A model generated the notes under the pieces. The model was not told the origin of the DNA. It saw only the letters and a list, made by a program, of their open reading frames with translations, and made no database searches. A DNA stretch of 64,000 bases from Patella vulgata (Eukaryota; Mollusca; Gastropoda; Patellidae). The stretch is from assembly GCF_932274485.2 (NCBI RefSeq), contig NC_065886.2:14831501-14895500 (forward strand), given 5' to 3'. Shown piece after piece: positions 32,756-46,018 of this stretch. Both the position numbers and the translations under genes were made by a program. Positions within the stretch are counted from its first letter, which is position 1; each line of letters begins with the position of its first letter.

Positions 32756-33680
32756 AAAAGGGTGGCCTGTCATCACTAGAAATATAGGTTTATCGCCAAA
32801 AGATCTCGGCTACTTTCGTTATTGGCATGTATCGGATCGAAACTTCATGGATTATGGCCCCTGTTTGTACAAAAAATCACGTTTTCAGCTTGTGGACCCT
32901 ATAGAGGTCACAATTTTTATCCGATTTTGTTGAAACTTGAAATGTAGGTTTATAACCTAAAGATCTCGGTTCCTTTCGATATTCGCGCTTATCGGACCGT
33001 AACTTCCTGAATTATGGCCCCTGATTGTACGATAAATCGCGTTTTTAGCTTGTGGACCATATAGAGGTCATAATTTTTATCTGATTTAAAAAAACGTATT
33101 ATTATATCACCGTTACACCCTAAGGACGACTGAGTTCGAATTTCGTGAAAATCGGATCAAAATTTACACACAAAATGGCCACCGTTCGTTCTCAAATAGC
33201 GTAAAAATATAGTATATCAAGGTTGTGGACCCTATAGAGGTCAGAATGTTTATATGATTTTGTTAAAAGTTGAAATGTAAGTTTATAAACCAAAGATCTC
33301 GGTTCATTTTGATGTTCGCGCATATCGGACCGTAACTTCCTGAATTATGGCCCCTGATTGTACGAAAAATAGTGTTGTTAGCTTGTGGACCCTATAGAGG
33401 TCATAATTTTTATCCGATTCAAAAAGCCGTATTATTATATCACTGTTACACCCTAAGGATGGCTGAGTTCGAATTTCGTGTAAATCGGCCCAAATTTGAG
33501 ACTTGTTGAAACTTGAAATGTAAGTTTATAACAAAAGATCTTGGTTCCTTTCGATATTTGCGCATATCGAATTGTAATTTCCAGAATTATGGCCCTTGAT
33601 TGTAGAAAAAATCACTTTCTTTTTAGCTTGTTCTCTATCCATCTCTCGAAAATGTGGGCGTATCCTGCCTGGCAGCCGCT
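32756..33680 (+). mobile_element. Tandem-repeat element ending AAAATGTGGGCGTATCCTGC
   Basis: At least four diverged units of about 165 bp hold CTGAATTATGGCCCCTG, AGCTTGTGGACC, TATAGAGGTCATAATTTTTA and AAGATCTCGGTTCCTTTCGA. The end motif ATGTGGGCGTAT parallels ATGTGGACGTAT at the end of the 23.9 and 56.9 kb elements, followed by CTGGCAGCCGCTGG. Likely a second family of the same class. Confidence 0.7.
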
Positions 33681-33689
33681 GGTTTATGT

Positions 33690-35020
33690 ATTTTTTCCAT
33701 ATTTTTATTTATTTTAATTTCTATTTTTACAATTATACCATTATTTATCGTAGTATTTATAATTACAAGAGTGTAACAAAAGAATCTGTAATGGTATCAG
33801 GTGTTCTAATAAAAGTAAGCATAGTCTGCCTTGTAAATTGTACCTGTGTCTATTTATAACTCAATTGAGACCAATACAGATGGTTGAATGTTCTAACACA
33901 TGGTTTCGATCCCACATTTATACTAGAGTGGACAGTAAACCCCAATTCTCTCTAAATGTTGAAATAGAGACAGTGCCTAGCCATCATAAACACAGTATGT
34001 TGGGACCATATTGACTAGCCATGAAAAACACAGCTTGTCTGAATGATTGTGAGGAGGTTTAATGATACTTTTTGTCAAAAGTGCAATAGAGAACAACAAC
34101 TTGCTAAGTAAAAATATATATTTTGGTGCACTTTGTAAATAAATTTTTTAATTTATTTCAATTGGGTAATTATACATATTAGCATAGTATATTTTAGATA
34201 TCAGGTATTGACACTTTAGTCCAAAAAGCTCAATTTTAACAATCATACTATTGGAAATGAGAATGACAATTGGTTATGTAGATGTGTGTATTATTTTCAA
34301 TTTGATAAAGCTTATATACTATAAATACATTAAATAGTTTAACAGGGTAATATGTATTAGACTTTATGTCTGAAAGAAATATCTGTGATAAGAATTTATC
34401 ATTTCCATCCATATTTATTATAAACCATACACCATAGATATATATACCTATACCTTGATAAAAATATATATTCCATACCCCATAGATATATGTACCTTAT
34501 ATTGATAAAAATATATATTCCATTTATTGTATATGTTTCTTTCTTATTATTTATATTGGATAGTCCACCAGTAGCATGCACATTCTTATACACAAGTGGT
34601 GCCATAAATAGATATTATTATAGCCTTAGAATAGCAATCACATACTACATTACCTTTAAAATATCCATTGTTACTCTCCCAACAGAATTTCAAATGGCAA
34701 AGACCAAAAGTTCCAAAATTGCTATATATTTTCCCGCCAAATCATGTCAATTTCTAGAAACGACTCAATATTTCACCCTTCAAAATACCAAAAGGGGAGG
34801 AGCTATCAGAGCAGAAATGCTAACTATTGTAGGCAGGAACTAAGAAGCATAACCATGCCTTGACATGATGGGTGAAGGTCACTTTCTTCACGCGTTCTCA
34901 GACTCAAGCGAAGCGAAATGCCTGCAATAAACAGAGGATGCTGAGCATTATAGAAAACAGCAAGAAATACGCACAACAACACATTATGCGCAAATGTAAA
35001 TATACATGTAGTTAGTTGAT
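33690..35020. other. Intergenic stretch without genes
   Basis: Holds a SINE B remnant (33855-33960: GTTTCGATCCCACATTTATA) and three units of AAAATATATATTCCAT and CCATAGATATATGTACCT (34430-34520). Open frames here have no recognisable protein. I see nothing else. Confidence 0.5.
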
Positions 35021-35033
35021 CCCCTATGTAAAT

Positions 35034-35392
35034 GAAATGAAATGGGGTTTAACGGCCTACTGTTCTGCTCCGACTGGGCTAATGAAGACGGGCATACCAT
35101 GTACGCCATACAGTGTGCTATGAGGGTAATTTTGCCCGGGAGCGACACTATGACCTACTCTTATATCGAATTCCAACTGCCAAGGGATCTTTTACAAGCA
35201 TGCCAATGTATACCCTGGGGCCTCGGTTTTTCGTCCCATCCGAATGACCAGACAGCTGTCCTTGTCAAGCCCTCCCCCCTGCACCACTGACAAGGGGAAA
35301 CCTGGTCGTAATATCTGGATGAACTTTCTCGGCCAATGCAGGGATCGAACATGCGACAGCATCTTACCCACTTAGCCGACGTGGCTCCCATG
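35034..35392 (-). mobile_element. SINE A, full length
   Basis: Target duplication TATGTAAAT at 35025-35033 and 35393-35401. Tail GAAATGAAATGGGGTTTAAC to head CTTAGCCGACGTGGCTCC. The part around the anticodon-like region is shortened. Confidence 0.9.
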
Positions 35393-35850
35393 TATGTAAA
35401 TATATATAATATATATGTGACTAGCTGTTCATGTGTAAATACATGTACATGTGTGACTGGATTATCAAGTTCTACGTGTACATGTACTTCTTATGATTTA
35501 CACTCCATGAATGACTATGATCGTTTGAATGTTTATTAGATATTAAAATAATATTCAGAAATGTTAATTAATTTTATACTGATATTTATGTACTATCAAT
35601 CTGTTCCTAACTTTAAAGTAAATAATGTTGAAATCGAGCATTCGCCCCCCTGGTAGATCCAAGGCTAGTTAATGTTTAGAGCAGAAACCTATAAAACATT
35701 AAACAAGGATATTTTCAATATATTTTATTTTTATTGGCCAAACTATACATGTATGCATGTAGCAATTGAGTTCTTGTACAACCAGCCAGAATAAAATATC
35801 AAACCTAGAATTTAAGACCATGCACAATCAATGGTACTCTTAATGGTACA
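35393..35850. other. AT-rich spacer upstream of the MED7 3' end
   Basis: No gene or named repeat recognised; repeated ACATGTACATGT-like palindromic words only. Confidence 0.4.
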
Positions 35851-35854
35851 ATGG

Positions 35855-35860
35855 TTTATT
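35855..35860 (-). other. Candidate poly(A) signal of MED7
   Basis: AATAAA on the minus strand (TTTATT on plus) about 290 bases after the stop. Confidence 0.4.
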
Positions 35861-36151
35861 AGTGTAAAAATTGTCCCAGGAATCAGCCCCTGTGATGCCA
35901 TTTTGGCTTTGCTATGCTGACAGCCTTCGATTCGACAGGCCAGTAAATAACACTTTTCAGCCCTCATTTGTATATACTCCTTATGTTGATGTGATCAAAA
36001 CAATATGTCTGTTCAAATTTTCAAGGAATAAGATCTACAAATCTACCCTACCCAAATGTGAGAGAACATAGTTCAATGGATAATAGGATACAACATATCA
36101 CATACATGTATTATACTACAGTATCTGTACATGTATATCACCATCATTCAA

Positions 36152-39100
36152 TCAAGTCATTTCATCAACTATGTCACACATCATCTCATCCAGTCTATCA
36201 CATGATTCTGATCCAACAGGAACATCTGGTTTCGCTATTTTATTTTGCAACAGTTCACTTTTTACTAAAACTTTAGAATCCATGTCTTCGGGAATTGTGT
36301 TCACTGATCCTTCAATAAGTTCTTTCACTTTTTCTAAATGCTTTTGAAAACGATCAGCAATTTCAAGTCTTTTTTTCTTTTGTATTTCCATCATCACGCG
36401 CAAGGTTTCTCTGGCTTGATGAGGTCTAAACTCATTAATCAGATGATGCAGGTTTATAAAAAGTATCTGCAAGTCTTCAATTTTTTCTTGTCTTTTATGG
36501 GATTCAGGTGATTGAATGAGAACTTCGAGTAAATCCAGGAAATTGATGAGAATGGAATGATTTAGTTTCTTTAGCTCACGCTTGGGATCGTAATGATTTG
36601 GATAAAGTCTTCGACAATTTGAAGCTTCTAGAGGACGAATGATGACATCATCTGCTGTAAACTGGGCACCAAACATGGTGTAAGTATCCTGAAATATATA
36701 GAAGAGAGTTTTTAATGAGTCATTTATGTTAAGATACCAGTCGTTAAAATTCATTTCAGTTTTATTTTTTGCTGGCATTATTCTCATTTTTTTTGCCTAA
36801 AGACATTGCTTTAGAAGCTATGTTTAGTAATATACAGTTTGTGATTGGTCAACTCAAGATCAACCTACCAATCAAAACCTGTTATGCAGAAAATAACACA
36901 GAATCTTTAGAAAGGCTGGATTGACTGGCTTATCAAGGTCAAAAGTACTACATCGTTCACAGTATGCTGTTCTTAATCAGGCATTATGCAAGAGCTAAAT
37001 CTGCCTATAACTTAGTAATTAAACATTAATTAACATGACAAGACCATAATCAACTCTCAATGCTATCGGATGGCTCCGATTTTAAGTAGATTAGAATGGA
37101 AAGGCAATTAATGATTTAATTTGAAAATTGATAATCACGACTTTGTTATTATCTTAACAATGGTAGCAATAACAATCAAGGCTACTTGCGAAAACTATCG
37201 CAAATCCTTGATGCCAAAATAATTTTGAAAAAAACGTCAGTCAAGGGCACAATGGGATTCATCGAAAGAATTGAAAAATGAAAATCTGATGAAGATCCGT
37301 TCAGAAACAAACGAGATATGGGCAATCTGAGATTTTTTATTGTCAAAAATGATCCAATTTATATTTAATTTTAATAAATCGTTCCACAGAGGCCAATAAT
37401 ATCGATGTTGGCAGAATGTTTGCACCATGCCCTGTTTTGGCTGCAAACTCTGACTAAAATCCACAAAAAAAACCCCAAAACCTCTTACGAAAACAATATG
37501 TCATTCGACTGAGGGTCCGAAACACATAATTAAAATTTTAGCTGTTCTGATATTGGTAGATCTGAAATGTTTTTGGAGATTGATATTATAATTTTCATTG
37601 AAGATTTAAAGTAGGCCTATACAGTATAATACAGTTGTCACACAATAAGTAACACATAAGGAGCAAGTTAATTCATGAAATCTGTCATATTCCTTAATCA
37701 TAAATCTACTTGTCTGTTAATCTATAAATTACTAGCTAAATGTAGATTGATATCTTTATCAGCCAAGGAAGATGAACAAATGTATGTTAAAACAAAAATG
37801 AATGTTGTATCCTCATACATGTTGATCGGTCAACCTTTGAATCAAGCTAGTCGATTATTGGGTAAATAAAAAGAATTATAAACAATCAATGAGTAAAACT
37901 TATTTATTCCATACAATTAAAGTGTGTACGAGTCAAGTACATGTATTAGTTGTGGACGACATAACCAATACCGTGTGGACGACAACCATGGTTGTGGACG
38001 GTGTTCGACACAAACGTCGGTCCGATGGCCCGAAGTCACCTATTTCACTCTGGTCCGCCTGGCCTTCGCCTTGTTATCTCACATACTGTAGTTAGTGTCA
38101 ACATACGACAATTCTAGAAATGGTAGTTATACATGTACGAGTGTTGACAGTTATTGTTTACATGTACTTGTCATCAACATGAAGGAAGCTGTTGTTTTGC
38201 CAAACATATACTCACGTAACCAGCCTCTGATTTGTTGCTGGACATAGGCAATCCTGCTAACAATCTAGGGCTGGCCAAGCGAGTTTATGCCAACGCCAAT
38301 CCATCATCACCAGACACCAAGGTTATTTTGTAACTGTTTGAAGGTTACTCTGATTGTTCTGCACTTTGCATGGACACTATAATTATTATTATTACGTGAG
38401 CGTACATAGTCAAGTTTTTTTGGGTTTTCTTAGATTATTTTAAAGGGACAATAACACTCTTGCTCGCTTGAAAGCCCCAGAAAATAAATGATATCTCTAT
38501 CTAAGTACCAAATGTTTAAGTGTCCTACCTGTTGTGTAAATTATCCATTACATCCTATTTTACTTGTCCAGAGGGTTTGAAAATATTTTTAAATCGAAGT
38601 TTCATTTGAAAAGGTTTACATTAGACGTTTCAAACCATTATGTTGAATTTTTCAAAATTTTTAAATAAGGTGTGTTAAGATGAAATTTGTATCATCAATT
38701 AATTGGAATATTCTAAAATAGTACAATTTGTTGACCAGAATAAAGATTGGGACATATTATTCAGTTACAACAAGAGTGGTATTGAGCCTTTAAAACACCA
38801 GTACTATATATAACGTACATGTATTTTCCAAGTTGGCACTACCGCAAGTACCGGTACTTAGGATTATAGTGATTGCCTGAGTGACCTAGCACGTACATGT
38901 ATACAGTATTACGTTCCACCTGTCTGGTATTATTAAATGAAATGGGATTTAACGTCCTACTGTTCTTAGCCACCGTGATCCCAGAGGAATTATTAAACCA
39001 AATCAAAGTAGACGACCTGAGTTTGTGCAAGCAAAAGACAACCCCACCACTAGTAGTACCGGTACTACTACTGATGAGTCAGGCTATAAATGATTTTGTC

Positions 39101-40072
39101 CTGCCTGGCATCTTCTGACTCTGGGTGAGGCCATAATAAAAAAAAATTAAACAACCCAAATATGTCTTTTTCTTTTTTTGAATTAATAGAAATGCCCTGT
39201 CTTCAGATCCTAAATAAGTAAAGTAAAGTATCTTTAATTGTACACTTTGTTTGCATATGAATCAAATGATTGGGCTTGCGTGTCACTAGAAATGGTTCCA
39301 CTACTGATGTCTTTCGCCTTACTCCAGCCACAGTAGTGGCTCATCCTACAGAGTTCCTTTGCGCAAATTTTTTAGTGAAATCACTACAAAAAAGTTACTG
39401 ATCTATAGCTCTCTTAATTTACACATAAACTGACCCAAAACAGTACTGCACATACCTTAACATATAATAAATCAATTCCCATTGAAATAAAGGTGAAACC
39501 TTACCGCATAATTATATGATTTGATGAAACCCAACTGCTACGCGAAATTTCAACTGGCTGGTGTCATGGCGGCCTTGCGTAATACGTCATTACAAGAAAC
39601 ATCGCTATGCAATATGTAGAACGCATAACCACAAAGAAAAACTGTTCAGTAACTATTTTAGTGGTCCAGTGTTCACTATTTGTCATAGAATTACTTATTC
39701 CAATACAAACTGTAATGATATGTGTTGACAATTGTGCGTTTGAACCTATTTGAACTTGCATAAGGAGTCTTTGACTGTATCAATTGTTATTGTAACATTA
39801 AACACACTAGCGTGTCACCTGAAGGACCCACATGATCCTGTGTCAGCCCTTGCTTGGAAAATGTATGTTTCGGACACTAGTTGTGGGCGACTTCACTGTG
39901 GACAAGTTTGTTTGTGGACGAGTTAACTGCCACCCGCAATACTGACTGTACTTACTGTAATAGGTGGTGGTGGTGGTGGGGCACGACCTCTTTTTACGTT
40001 TTCATCTGAATACATGTTTGCATACTGCATGGGTGGGAGAGGAAAAGCACTGACTCCTTGGTTTTCTGTCAT
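36152..40072 (-). CDS. MED7: Mediator complex subunit 7
   Basis: Two exons on the minus strand, 40072-39956 (39 codons) and 36688-36152 (178 codons plus stop), joined in phase 0 by a GTAAGT donor and TTTCAG acceptor, 217 residues. The N-terminus has the MED7 signature: a run of six prolines (APPPPPPIT, residues 31-39) then [62 protein letters not shown] and RFQKHLEKV, matching animal MED7 (about 230 residues) almost throughout. MED7 pairs with MED21 in the hinge of the Mediator middle module, bridging transcription factors and RNA polymerase II in the nucleus. The C-terminus is short and acidic. It looks intact and is convergent with the Roco gene. The ATG at 40072 gives [14 protein letters not shown], close to known starts. 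Confidence 0.96.
36975..37150. mobile_element. MITE family 1 fragment in the MED7 intron
   Basis: GCATTATGCAAGAGCTAAAT, TTAACATGACAAGACCATAA and GATGGCTCCGATTTTAAGTA match the 2199-2595 copy. The rest of the intron from 37150 to 38440 holds no recognised feature; its open frames look random. Confidence 0.65.
38440..38793 (-). mobile_element. MITE family 2 copy in the MED7 intron
   Basis: TTAA at both ends (38440-38443, 38790-38793); starts AGGGACAATAACACTCTTG and ends CAAGAGTGGTATTGAGCCT. Same orientation as MED7 transcription relative to the 3460 copy. Confidence 0.85.
38934..38992 (-). mobile_element. Short SINE A: tail joined directly to head
   Basis: AAATGAAATGGGATTTAACG then CCTACTGTTC runs straight into TTAGCCACCGTGATCCC. 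The whole body is missing, leaving under 60 bp. Confidence 0.7.
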
Positions 40073-40079
40073 TGTAATT

Positions 40080-40850
40080 TCTTATCGAAAGCAGTAGAAG
40101 ATAAGAATGCAGTTTGTCTGTAATTTTTCGAGCAAATAAATTTACTACTTTGTTTTTCTTTTTCCTCAAAATTGCCGTTCAATAAAATTTAGGCATAAGA
40201 AATAACCGGGAAAGGGTAAGATATTTATGGATTTTTTTATCATCAATTTGACATTAATTTCTTGTATTATTTTTAGATGAAAATATAGACAAAAACCTAC
40301 TGTAATAGACAGATACTATTTTATAGCACTTTATTCGATTTCAATCTAGACATGTTATATTTCGTTTCGTTGTAATGTCGTTGTATAAATTTGATTGAAC
40401 AGCTTGACATTTCTTTCTTCTCCACACGAGAGTTCCAGTTAATAACTTATGTAGGAAATGAAATAGGTTGGTATACATTACGCTTCCTGGTAATTGAGTA
40501 TTTTATTTTGTAATTCATGACGAAAAGAAATTAATCTTTTACTTTTATTCATGGTTTTCATCCTAATCCATTGATGAAGAGGGCTGTCATGGGTGTTAGG
40601 TGTCCAATTGATTCCATTGAATGATTGTTTTTTTTGTTTTGTTTTTCATTTGACATTCTGATTAATCTGATATTTTTTTTGTCACAGGAAATCAAGTCTT
40701 TCATTACAAGTAGTTTGTTTTTATTAAAATATATGTATATAGTCAGTGGTTTTTCGTTGGATTATAAAACTTTACAATCTTCTCTTCAGAAATATATGTT
40801 GCAGATCCAAAGATATACAGACTTGAGACTACTATTATTGATTTCATGAT
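40080..40850. other. Spacer 5' of MED7 without genes
   Basis: AT-rich with T runs; probably includes the MED7 promoter on the minus strand, but I see no clear TATA box or initiator I could support. Confidence 0.4.
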
Positions 40851-40854
40851 CTCA

Positions 40855-41720
40855 GTCAGTGTGCTGTGATCACGTTATTAGTCATACATGTTGGATTCAT
40901 AGAACACCGATGTATTATATGCTTTATAGCACCAATGATTATTAAAATAGAGAAAGTGTACTATTTGCCATAAATTGATCATAATAAATGCTTCCCTATA
41001 GAAACCTACCTTGTCAGGTGCTACGATTGCGTTATTTATAGTCATACATAATATGTAATAGGTATTGCCTGAGTAGAGCGAAGCTGATGTGATTGCTGTC
41101 AAATATAAAACCTTCTTAATTAAGCTTCTCAAGTGATACAAATAATGTTAAATAATTTTGCTTTTCCATTTGATTTTAATTTAGATTGTATGATTAATTT
41201 TGTTTTAAAAAAAAAGACCAAAAAAGCTTGACAATTATTTTCATTAACGTCAATCGTCATTGATTAGACGCGTCATAGAAATAGTTCTATGAGACGCGAG
41301 ACTTGGGCGAGATCTGGTAAGTTGACATGCGCATCGCCAGTTTTGCTTGGTTCTGGTCTGAATTTTTTTAAAGCCAACAGTCTTTGAGTGACAGTTTCAG
41401 TTATGCTCCTGTGATACTGAAAAAGAGCTTTGCTCAAGCACCGCGCTTCGCTCTGTATTATATACTAAGAATATCAATGCCTTATATGTGCCATAGCACC
41501 AATAATTATTAAAAGAGATAAAGTTTACTATTTGCCATTAAAGCAATCATAATAAATGCTTGCACAGAGTGCTGTGATTGGATTATTGGCCAGACAAATT
41601 AGAACATTGATCAATGCATTACATGTATATGCTCAAAAGCACCAATAATTATTAAAATAGAGAGTAAATGTACTATTTGACATAAAGCGATCATAATATT
41701 TGCTAATAGAAATCTAGAAT
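40855..41720. repeat. Three diverged units around AGCACCAATAATTATTAAAA
   Basis: Units near 40860-41010, 41455-41560 and 41575-41710 share GTGCTGTGAT, AGCACCAAT.ATTATTAAAA, TACTATTTG.CATAAA and GATCATAATAAATGCTT. They lie immediately upstream of the LTR-element fossil. Confidence 0.7.
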
Positions 41721-43865
41721 GTAAATTTGATATTATGGTGCCCTTTCAACCACACAACTTTCATTTACGAAAATACTCGCCACAAACTAAACAAGAAATT
41801 CTTATGGCAATTGGCAAACCAAGGCATAACACTTATGAAAGACGTCGAACTAATTATAGTCAGAATTGTAATACGGATGGTGGCTGTTACTCAATTCTTA
41901 ATTCCCAGTCAAGTTACGTCAATTCAAATGATTTTGAAATAAAACGGTCAAATGGAAAACCACAGTTACAATGTTATGGTTGTTATGGTTATAGACATTA
42001 TAAGAATGAGTGCCCTACCATGAAGAGACATTCAGATTCTGAATATAGTTCAAGTTACAAGTATTCCTACCTGAATCAACCAGAAATGAGACATCCAGAA
42101 AACCCTAATCAGAGTACCAATACAGATAAAGGTGTATTTATTAATACTAAGTTAAATGGAATTGATGTCAGAGCGCTTACAGACACCGGAAGTGATATTT
42201 CTATTTCATTATTGAAGTGGCTGAATAAACATTTACCAGAGATAGCAACATATTAATACTAAAGTTTCTGTAGCATCTGAACAAACTTTACCAGTTGCAG
42301 GATCATTCGTTGCAGCAATCACTTTGCCCCTGAATGATAAAAACTATTCTCATACAATTTTGGTTACTGAAAAGTTGAATTGTGATCTTATTTTAGGAAC
42401 CGATTTCATGAGAAGATATGGGTAGATCTACTGAGAAATGTATTCACTATTGAAGGTCAAGACTTGATGTTAGTTTCTTCAAATGGAAATCCCCTGACCG
42501 ATGTAAAGCAAATACTTTCAAATAAAACAATACTTGTTAAAATCACAGTTATTCCCCCTTATTCAGAACGTGTAGTACTAGCTAAAGTAAAGTGGGATAT
42601 TGAAGATGTGCCTAACCTAGATAATAGACAATTTAGTATTAATCAGAATGGTAATTTGCAGATAGAAGGACTTGTTGTAACTAATTGTTTCGTAAAACCT
42701 GAAAGAGACTTAGTAAACATTCTTGTTGTAAATAAAACCTGCAAGCTAATTCAAGTCGAGCATGGAAGCTGTTTTGGTGAAGTTGAAGAAGTAGAAACAC
42801 TTTTCCATGAACTTGCTGAATTAGACTCGAAATCAATGAGCCAATTGAACAGAATTGTTCAAAGTACAAGTGAAGTTCAATTTAATTCAAATCATTTAAC
42901 TGTTAAATGCCCTGAAGATGTGAAAAATGACAAAATTGTAGACTTTGAAAGCATTGACATTTCTCCTGACAGTAAGAAGAAATTAGAAAATGTATGTGCT
43001 GATTATCATGAAGTTTTCTCCAGAAATAAATGGGATTTGGGAGAATGTGACATCGTACCACACAAGTTACAATTAAAACCTGATACCAGGCCAATTCAGT
43101 CATTGCCTAGACTGGACAGATGAAAGACAAAATGCTTTTTCAAAAATTGAAGGAATTGTTAATAAGTCCCCCAATTCTAATTCATACAAACTTTGATAAG
43201 CCATTTCTGTTGACAACCGATGCATGTTGATTTGTGATTGACGCTGTTTTATCACTAAATTGATGGTCAAGATAAACCTATAGCTTTTGGTTCGAGACAA
43301 TTTTCAGCCCATAGACAAGAAGCTTTGTCAATGGTGGAACAATACTTTGAAAAGTATGCTAAAAGTGTACACAGATAATAATTATCGTTGGGTTGGTATG
43401 TTGCCTTTTCTTTCTTTGGCGCATAACTCAACAGTACATAGTGTAACAGGATTTACTCCTAACTTCCTACATCGTGGTCGTGAAACACAACTTCCTGCTG
43501 ATATTATGTTTCCTACAATGAATGATAACAATAAAACTTTGAGTATAAATGAATATGCTAGGAATTTGGAAATGAAGTTGGCAAAAGCAGTTCAATTTGC
43601 GCATAGTAATTTATAAATTAGAAAGAGATAAACATGTACAATTTCAATCTTTAGAAGTTGGCGACAATTAAGGACTGTATTAATCAAACGTGGGACCACA
43701 GTGGTCGTGTAGTTGAGACATTCAAAGATAACCCTGTGTTGTATAAAGTAGAGAGAAATGATGGTAGAAAAGTAATGATTCATCATAATAAATTGAAGAA
43801 AGTGTGTAATCCAACTTTATTCCCAGATAAAATTATTAATAATAGTGCGAAGTGTCGGTATACAG

Positions 43866-44045
43866 AATGAAATGAGGTTTAACGTCCTACTGTTCTGCTC
43901 CTAAACTGGGCTAATGAAGAAGGGCATACGCCATACAATGTGCTATGAGTGAAATTTTGCCCGGGCAGTGGTGCTATGGCCTACTCTTATATCAAATTCC
44001 AACTGCCAAGGGATCTTTTACGTGCACGCCAATATGTACACAGAT
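43866..44045 (-). mobile_element. SINE A inserted in the LTR fossil
   Basis: GAATGAAATGAGGTTTAACG to GTGCACGCCAATATGTACAC; tail and body halves only. Confidence 0.85.
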
Positions 44046-44469
44046 ACCACTAAAATTTCCTCAGTGTGATAATGACAGTAATGATAATTTGTTACCAAAC
44101 ACACTTTTTAACCCTCAAGAATATGTTAAACAATCAGTGTTAAGATAATCTAAAAGACAGCGTTTTACAAAACATTATGATGGTTTTTAATTATATGGTG
44201 ATGCAGCAAAATGTGGACAATATAATAGTTAATTCTTACAACTCTAAAGTCTAATTGAACTGTTTGTAATATACATGTACATGTAGGTTAGAAAACATTT
44301 TGATGTTATGGCTGTTGTTATGAAAGCTGAGATAATCTAAAACTTGAAGTACCGTAGTTTATAGTAAATATATAGAACTATAAGAAATAGTTATAGAATT
44401 TTGTCTTATTTTCTTATTTTGTCTTATTTGGTAAACATATAATTGCTTGTTTCTCTTCATAGGTTAAAT

Positions 44470-44745
44470 GGTGGGGGTTGGATGGCTGAATGGTTAGCAG
44501 GTGCGCGCTGTATCATAAAGTCTATCATTGAGTGAACTGGCGTGGTTTCGATTCCTCGGTTGTACATGACAAGGAGTAGGGTTGTCTGTCCAACCTCGTG
44601 GGTTTTCACCGGGTCCTCCGGTTTCCTCCCACTGCTAAAGACTCCTACGCGCAAACGAATTATGGAAATAAAATTGAACAACATGTTAGTCCCGAAAGGA
44701 CCTATTTTGTGTCGAGTGGACGTTCAACTCCATTTCTCTCTCTCT
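44470..44745 (+). mobile_element. SINE B inserted upstream of the fossil's 3' LTR
   Basis: Target duplication CATAGGTTAAAT / CATAGGCTAAAT at 44458-44469 and 44746-44757. Head GGATGGCTGAATGGTTAGCA, B box GTGGTTTCGATTCCTCGG, tail CATTTCTCTCTCTC. Confidence 0.92.
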
Positions 44746-44931
44746 CATAGGCTAAATTCCAAAGGAGTCATAATAATAATAACCATAAGTTTCTATCATT
44801 ACTTGAAATGTTAATATTAGATGTTGAAGCATTATTCATTGTTTTAAAATAAGTTTAATTTAAATATGTTTGTACATCTTCATAATAACATTATAATGAC
44901 GAGGATGTCATTCAAGCTAAGTGTGGGAGAA

Positions 44932-45276
44932 TGTCAGGATTTGGGTCCCTTTAATTAATTAGAGATCTATGAGGAAGTCTTTAAGGAATTGTAGTTGCCT
45001 CCCTTTAACTGTGTGGCGATGAGTTTGTCGCGTGCTGTTGAATCGATGCGAGATGAGACATGGTGTAGAGCGGTTAGCTCGGCGGTCAGCCGATAAGTAA
45101 TTTAATGAAGTTGTGAGGCGGTTAGCCATATGAAACTCCTACAGACCTATATGTAGATATAATGTGCTGCTATGTAATGACTTATACGTTTTAAGGAGAT
45201 GAATAAAGTTTATGATGAACATAATTAGTCAAGTCCTATTTGTGAATGTGATGAATGATACACCTGGCCGGTGACA
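44932..45276 (+). repeat. 3' LTR of the Ty3/Gypsy-type fossil
   Basis: 345 bp, starts TGTCAGGATTTGGG and ends CCGGTGACA, preceded by a purine-rich tract (AAGTGTGGGAGA) at 44919-44930. TG...CA ends and the tract position are typical of LTRs. An AATAAA-like signal lies near 45202. Confidence 0.8.
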
Positions 45277-46018
45277 ATCAGTTGGTATTCATTAAAGTCC
45301 TGACGCACCATTTTAACGGAATAGAGTCACAAAGAATTTATAAAGATATGTGGAATTGAAATTTCATTGATCCATGGTGCTCGCTACGCAGTAATACTGC
45401 TATCGTTTTGATGACCTTAAAAAATTGATAGGCCTTTTTTTAAATCCGATTGAATCCCAGCTGGGACATTATCTAGCGTTGGTATTTTGATTTTGTTTTC
45501 TTAATTATAGGCTAAATAATCAATCTGAGGACTTGAAATACATGTAGATGTAACATGTATATTAATAAATTGTTAAGCCTATCACTATAATTATGTGATA
45601 TATACACCACTATTGGTTTATGTATTCAACAGTGGTGGGTATATATACTAGTGTCATCTTTTACAGCTAGTTAAACACTCCCTGATTAATGACTATTGTT
45701 TAAATATACCTTCCTCTGTACAAACTGGGTGATTTGATGATATATTAGGACTAAAAGATATTCAAAATAATTAATCTATCAATATTTTGCTTCAAATCTT
45801 TCTTAAAACATTGTAAAATACATGTACATGTAGGTTTCTTTCAGGAATATGGTTGCCTACTGAATCTAATCTGTGCACATGTAGGTTTCCTCCACATGGT
45901 TGCCTGCTGAATTGAACACAAATGTAGGTTTCCTTCAGGGACCTTGCTTGCTCTTGCCACCCACTTTATTGAAATAAACTAAGTTTTAAGTCATACCCCT
46001 TTTCTCTTTCATTTCCAG
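45277..46018. other. Spacer before the Tec gene
   Basis: Two units of TGTAGGTTTCCTTCAGG plus ATGGTTGCCTGCTGAAT (45825-45945). A 5' non-coding exon of the Tec gene may lie here or further left; I cannot place it. Confidence 0.4.

Larger units (their letters stand above)
41720..45276 (+). mobile_element. Fossil Ty3/Gypsy-type LTR retroelement
   Basis: Parts recognised in gag-pol order: gag end with a CCHC knuckle (about 41735-42110, CYGCYGYRHYKNEC), aspartic protease (near 42170, TDTGSDIS), start of reverse transcriptase (about 42950-43120), RNase H remnant (about 43140-43320, IAFGSRQFSAHRQ), integrase late part (about 43380-43610, LAHNSTVHSVTGFTPNF) and a GPY-like end (about 43690-43805). A 3' LTR is at 44932-45276. 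The element is clearly broken, with at least five breaks and large parts missing, and two SINEs (43866-44045 and 44470-44745) have inserted since. It is old relative to those SINEs. I see no matching 5' LTR. Confidence 0.85.

Noticed and set aside
34490-34843. 117-codon plus-strand frame between the Roco gene and MED7
   Set aside because: Hydrophobic AT-driven composition, no motif, no splice or polyadenylation context.
37675-38095. Small plus-strand gene inside the MED7 intron
   Set aside because: Two short frames without motifs or splice support.
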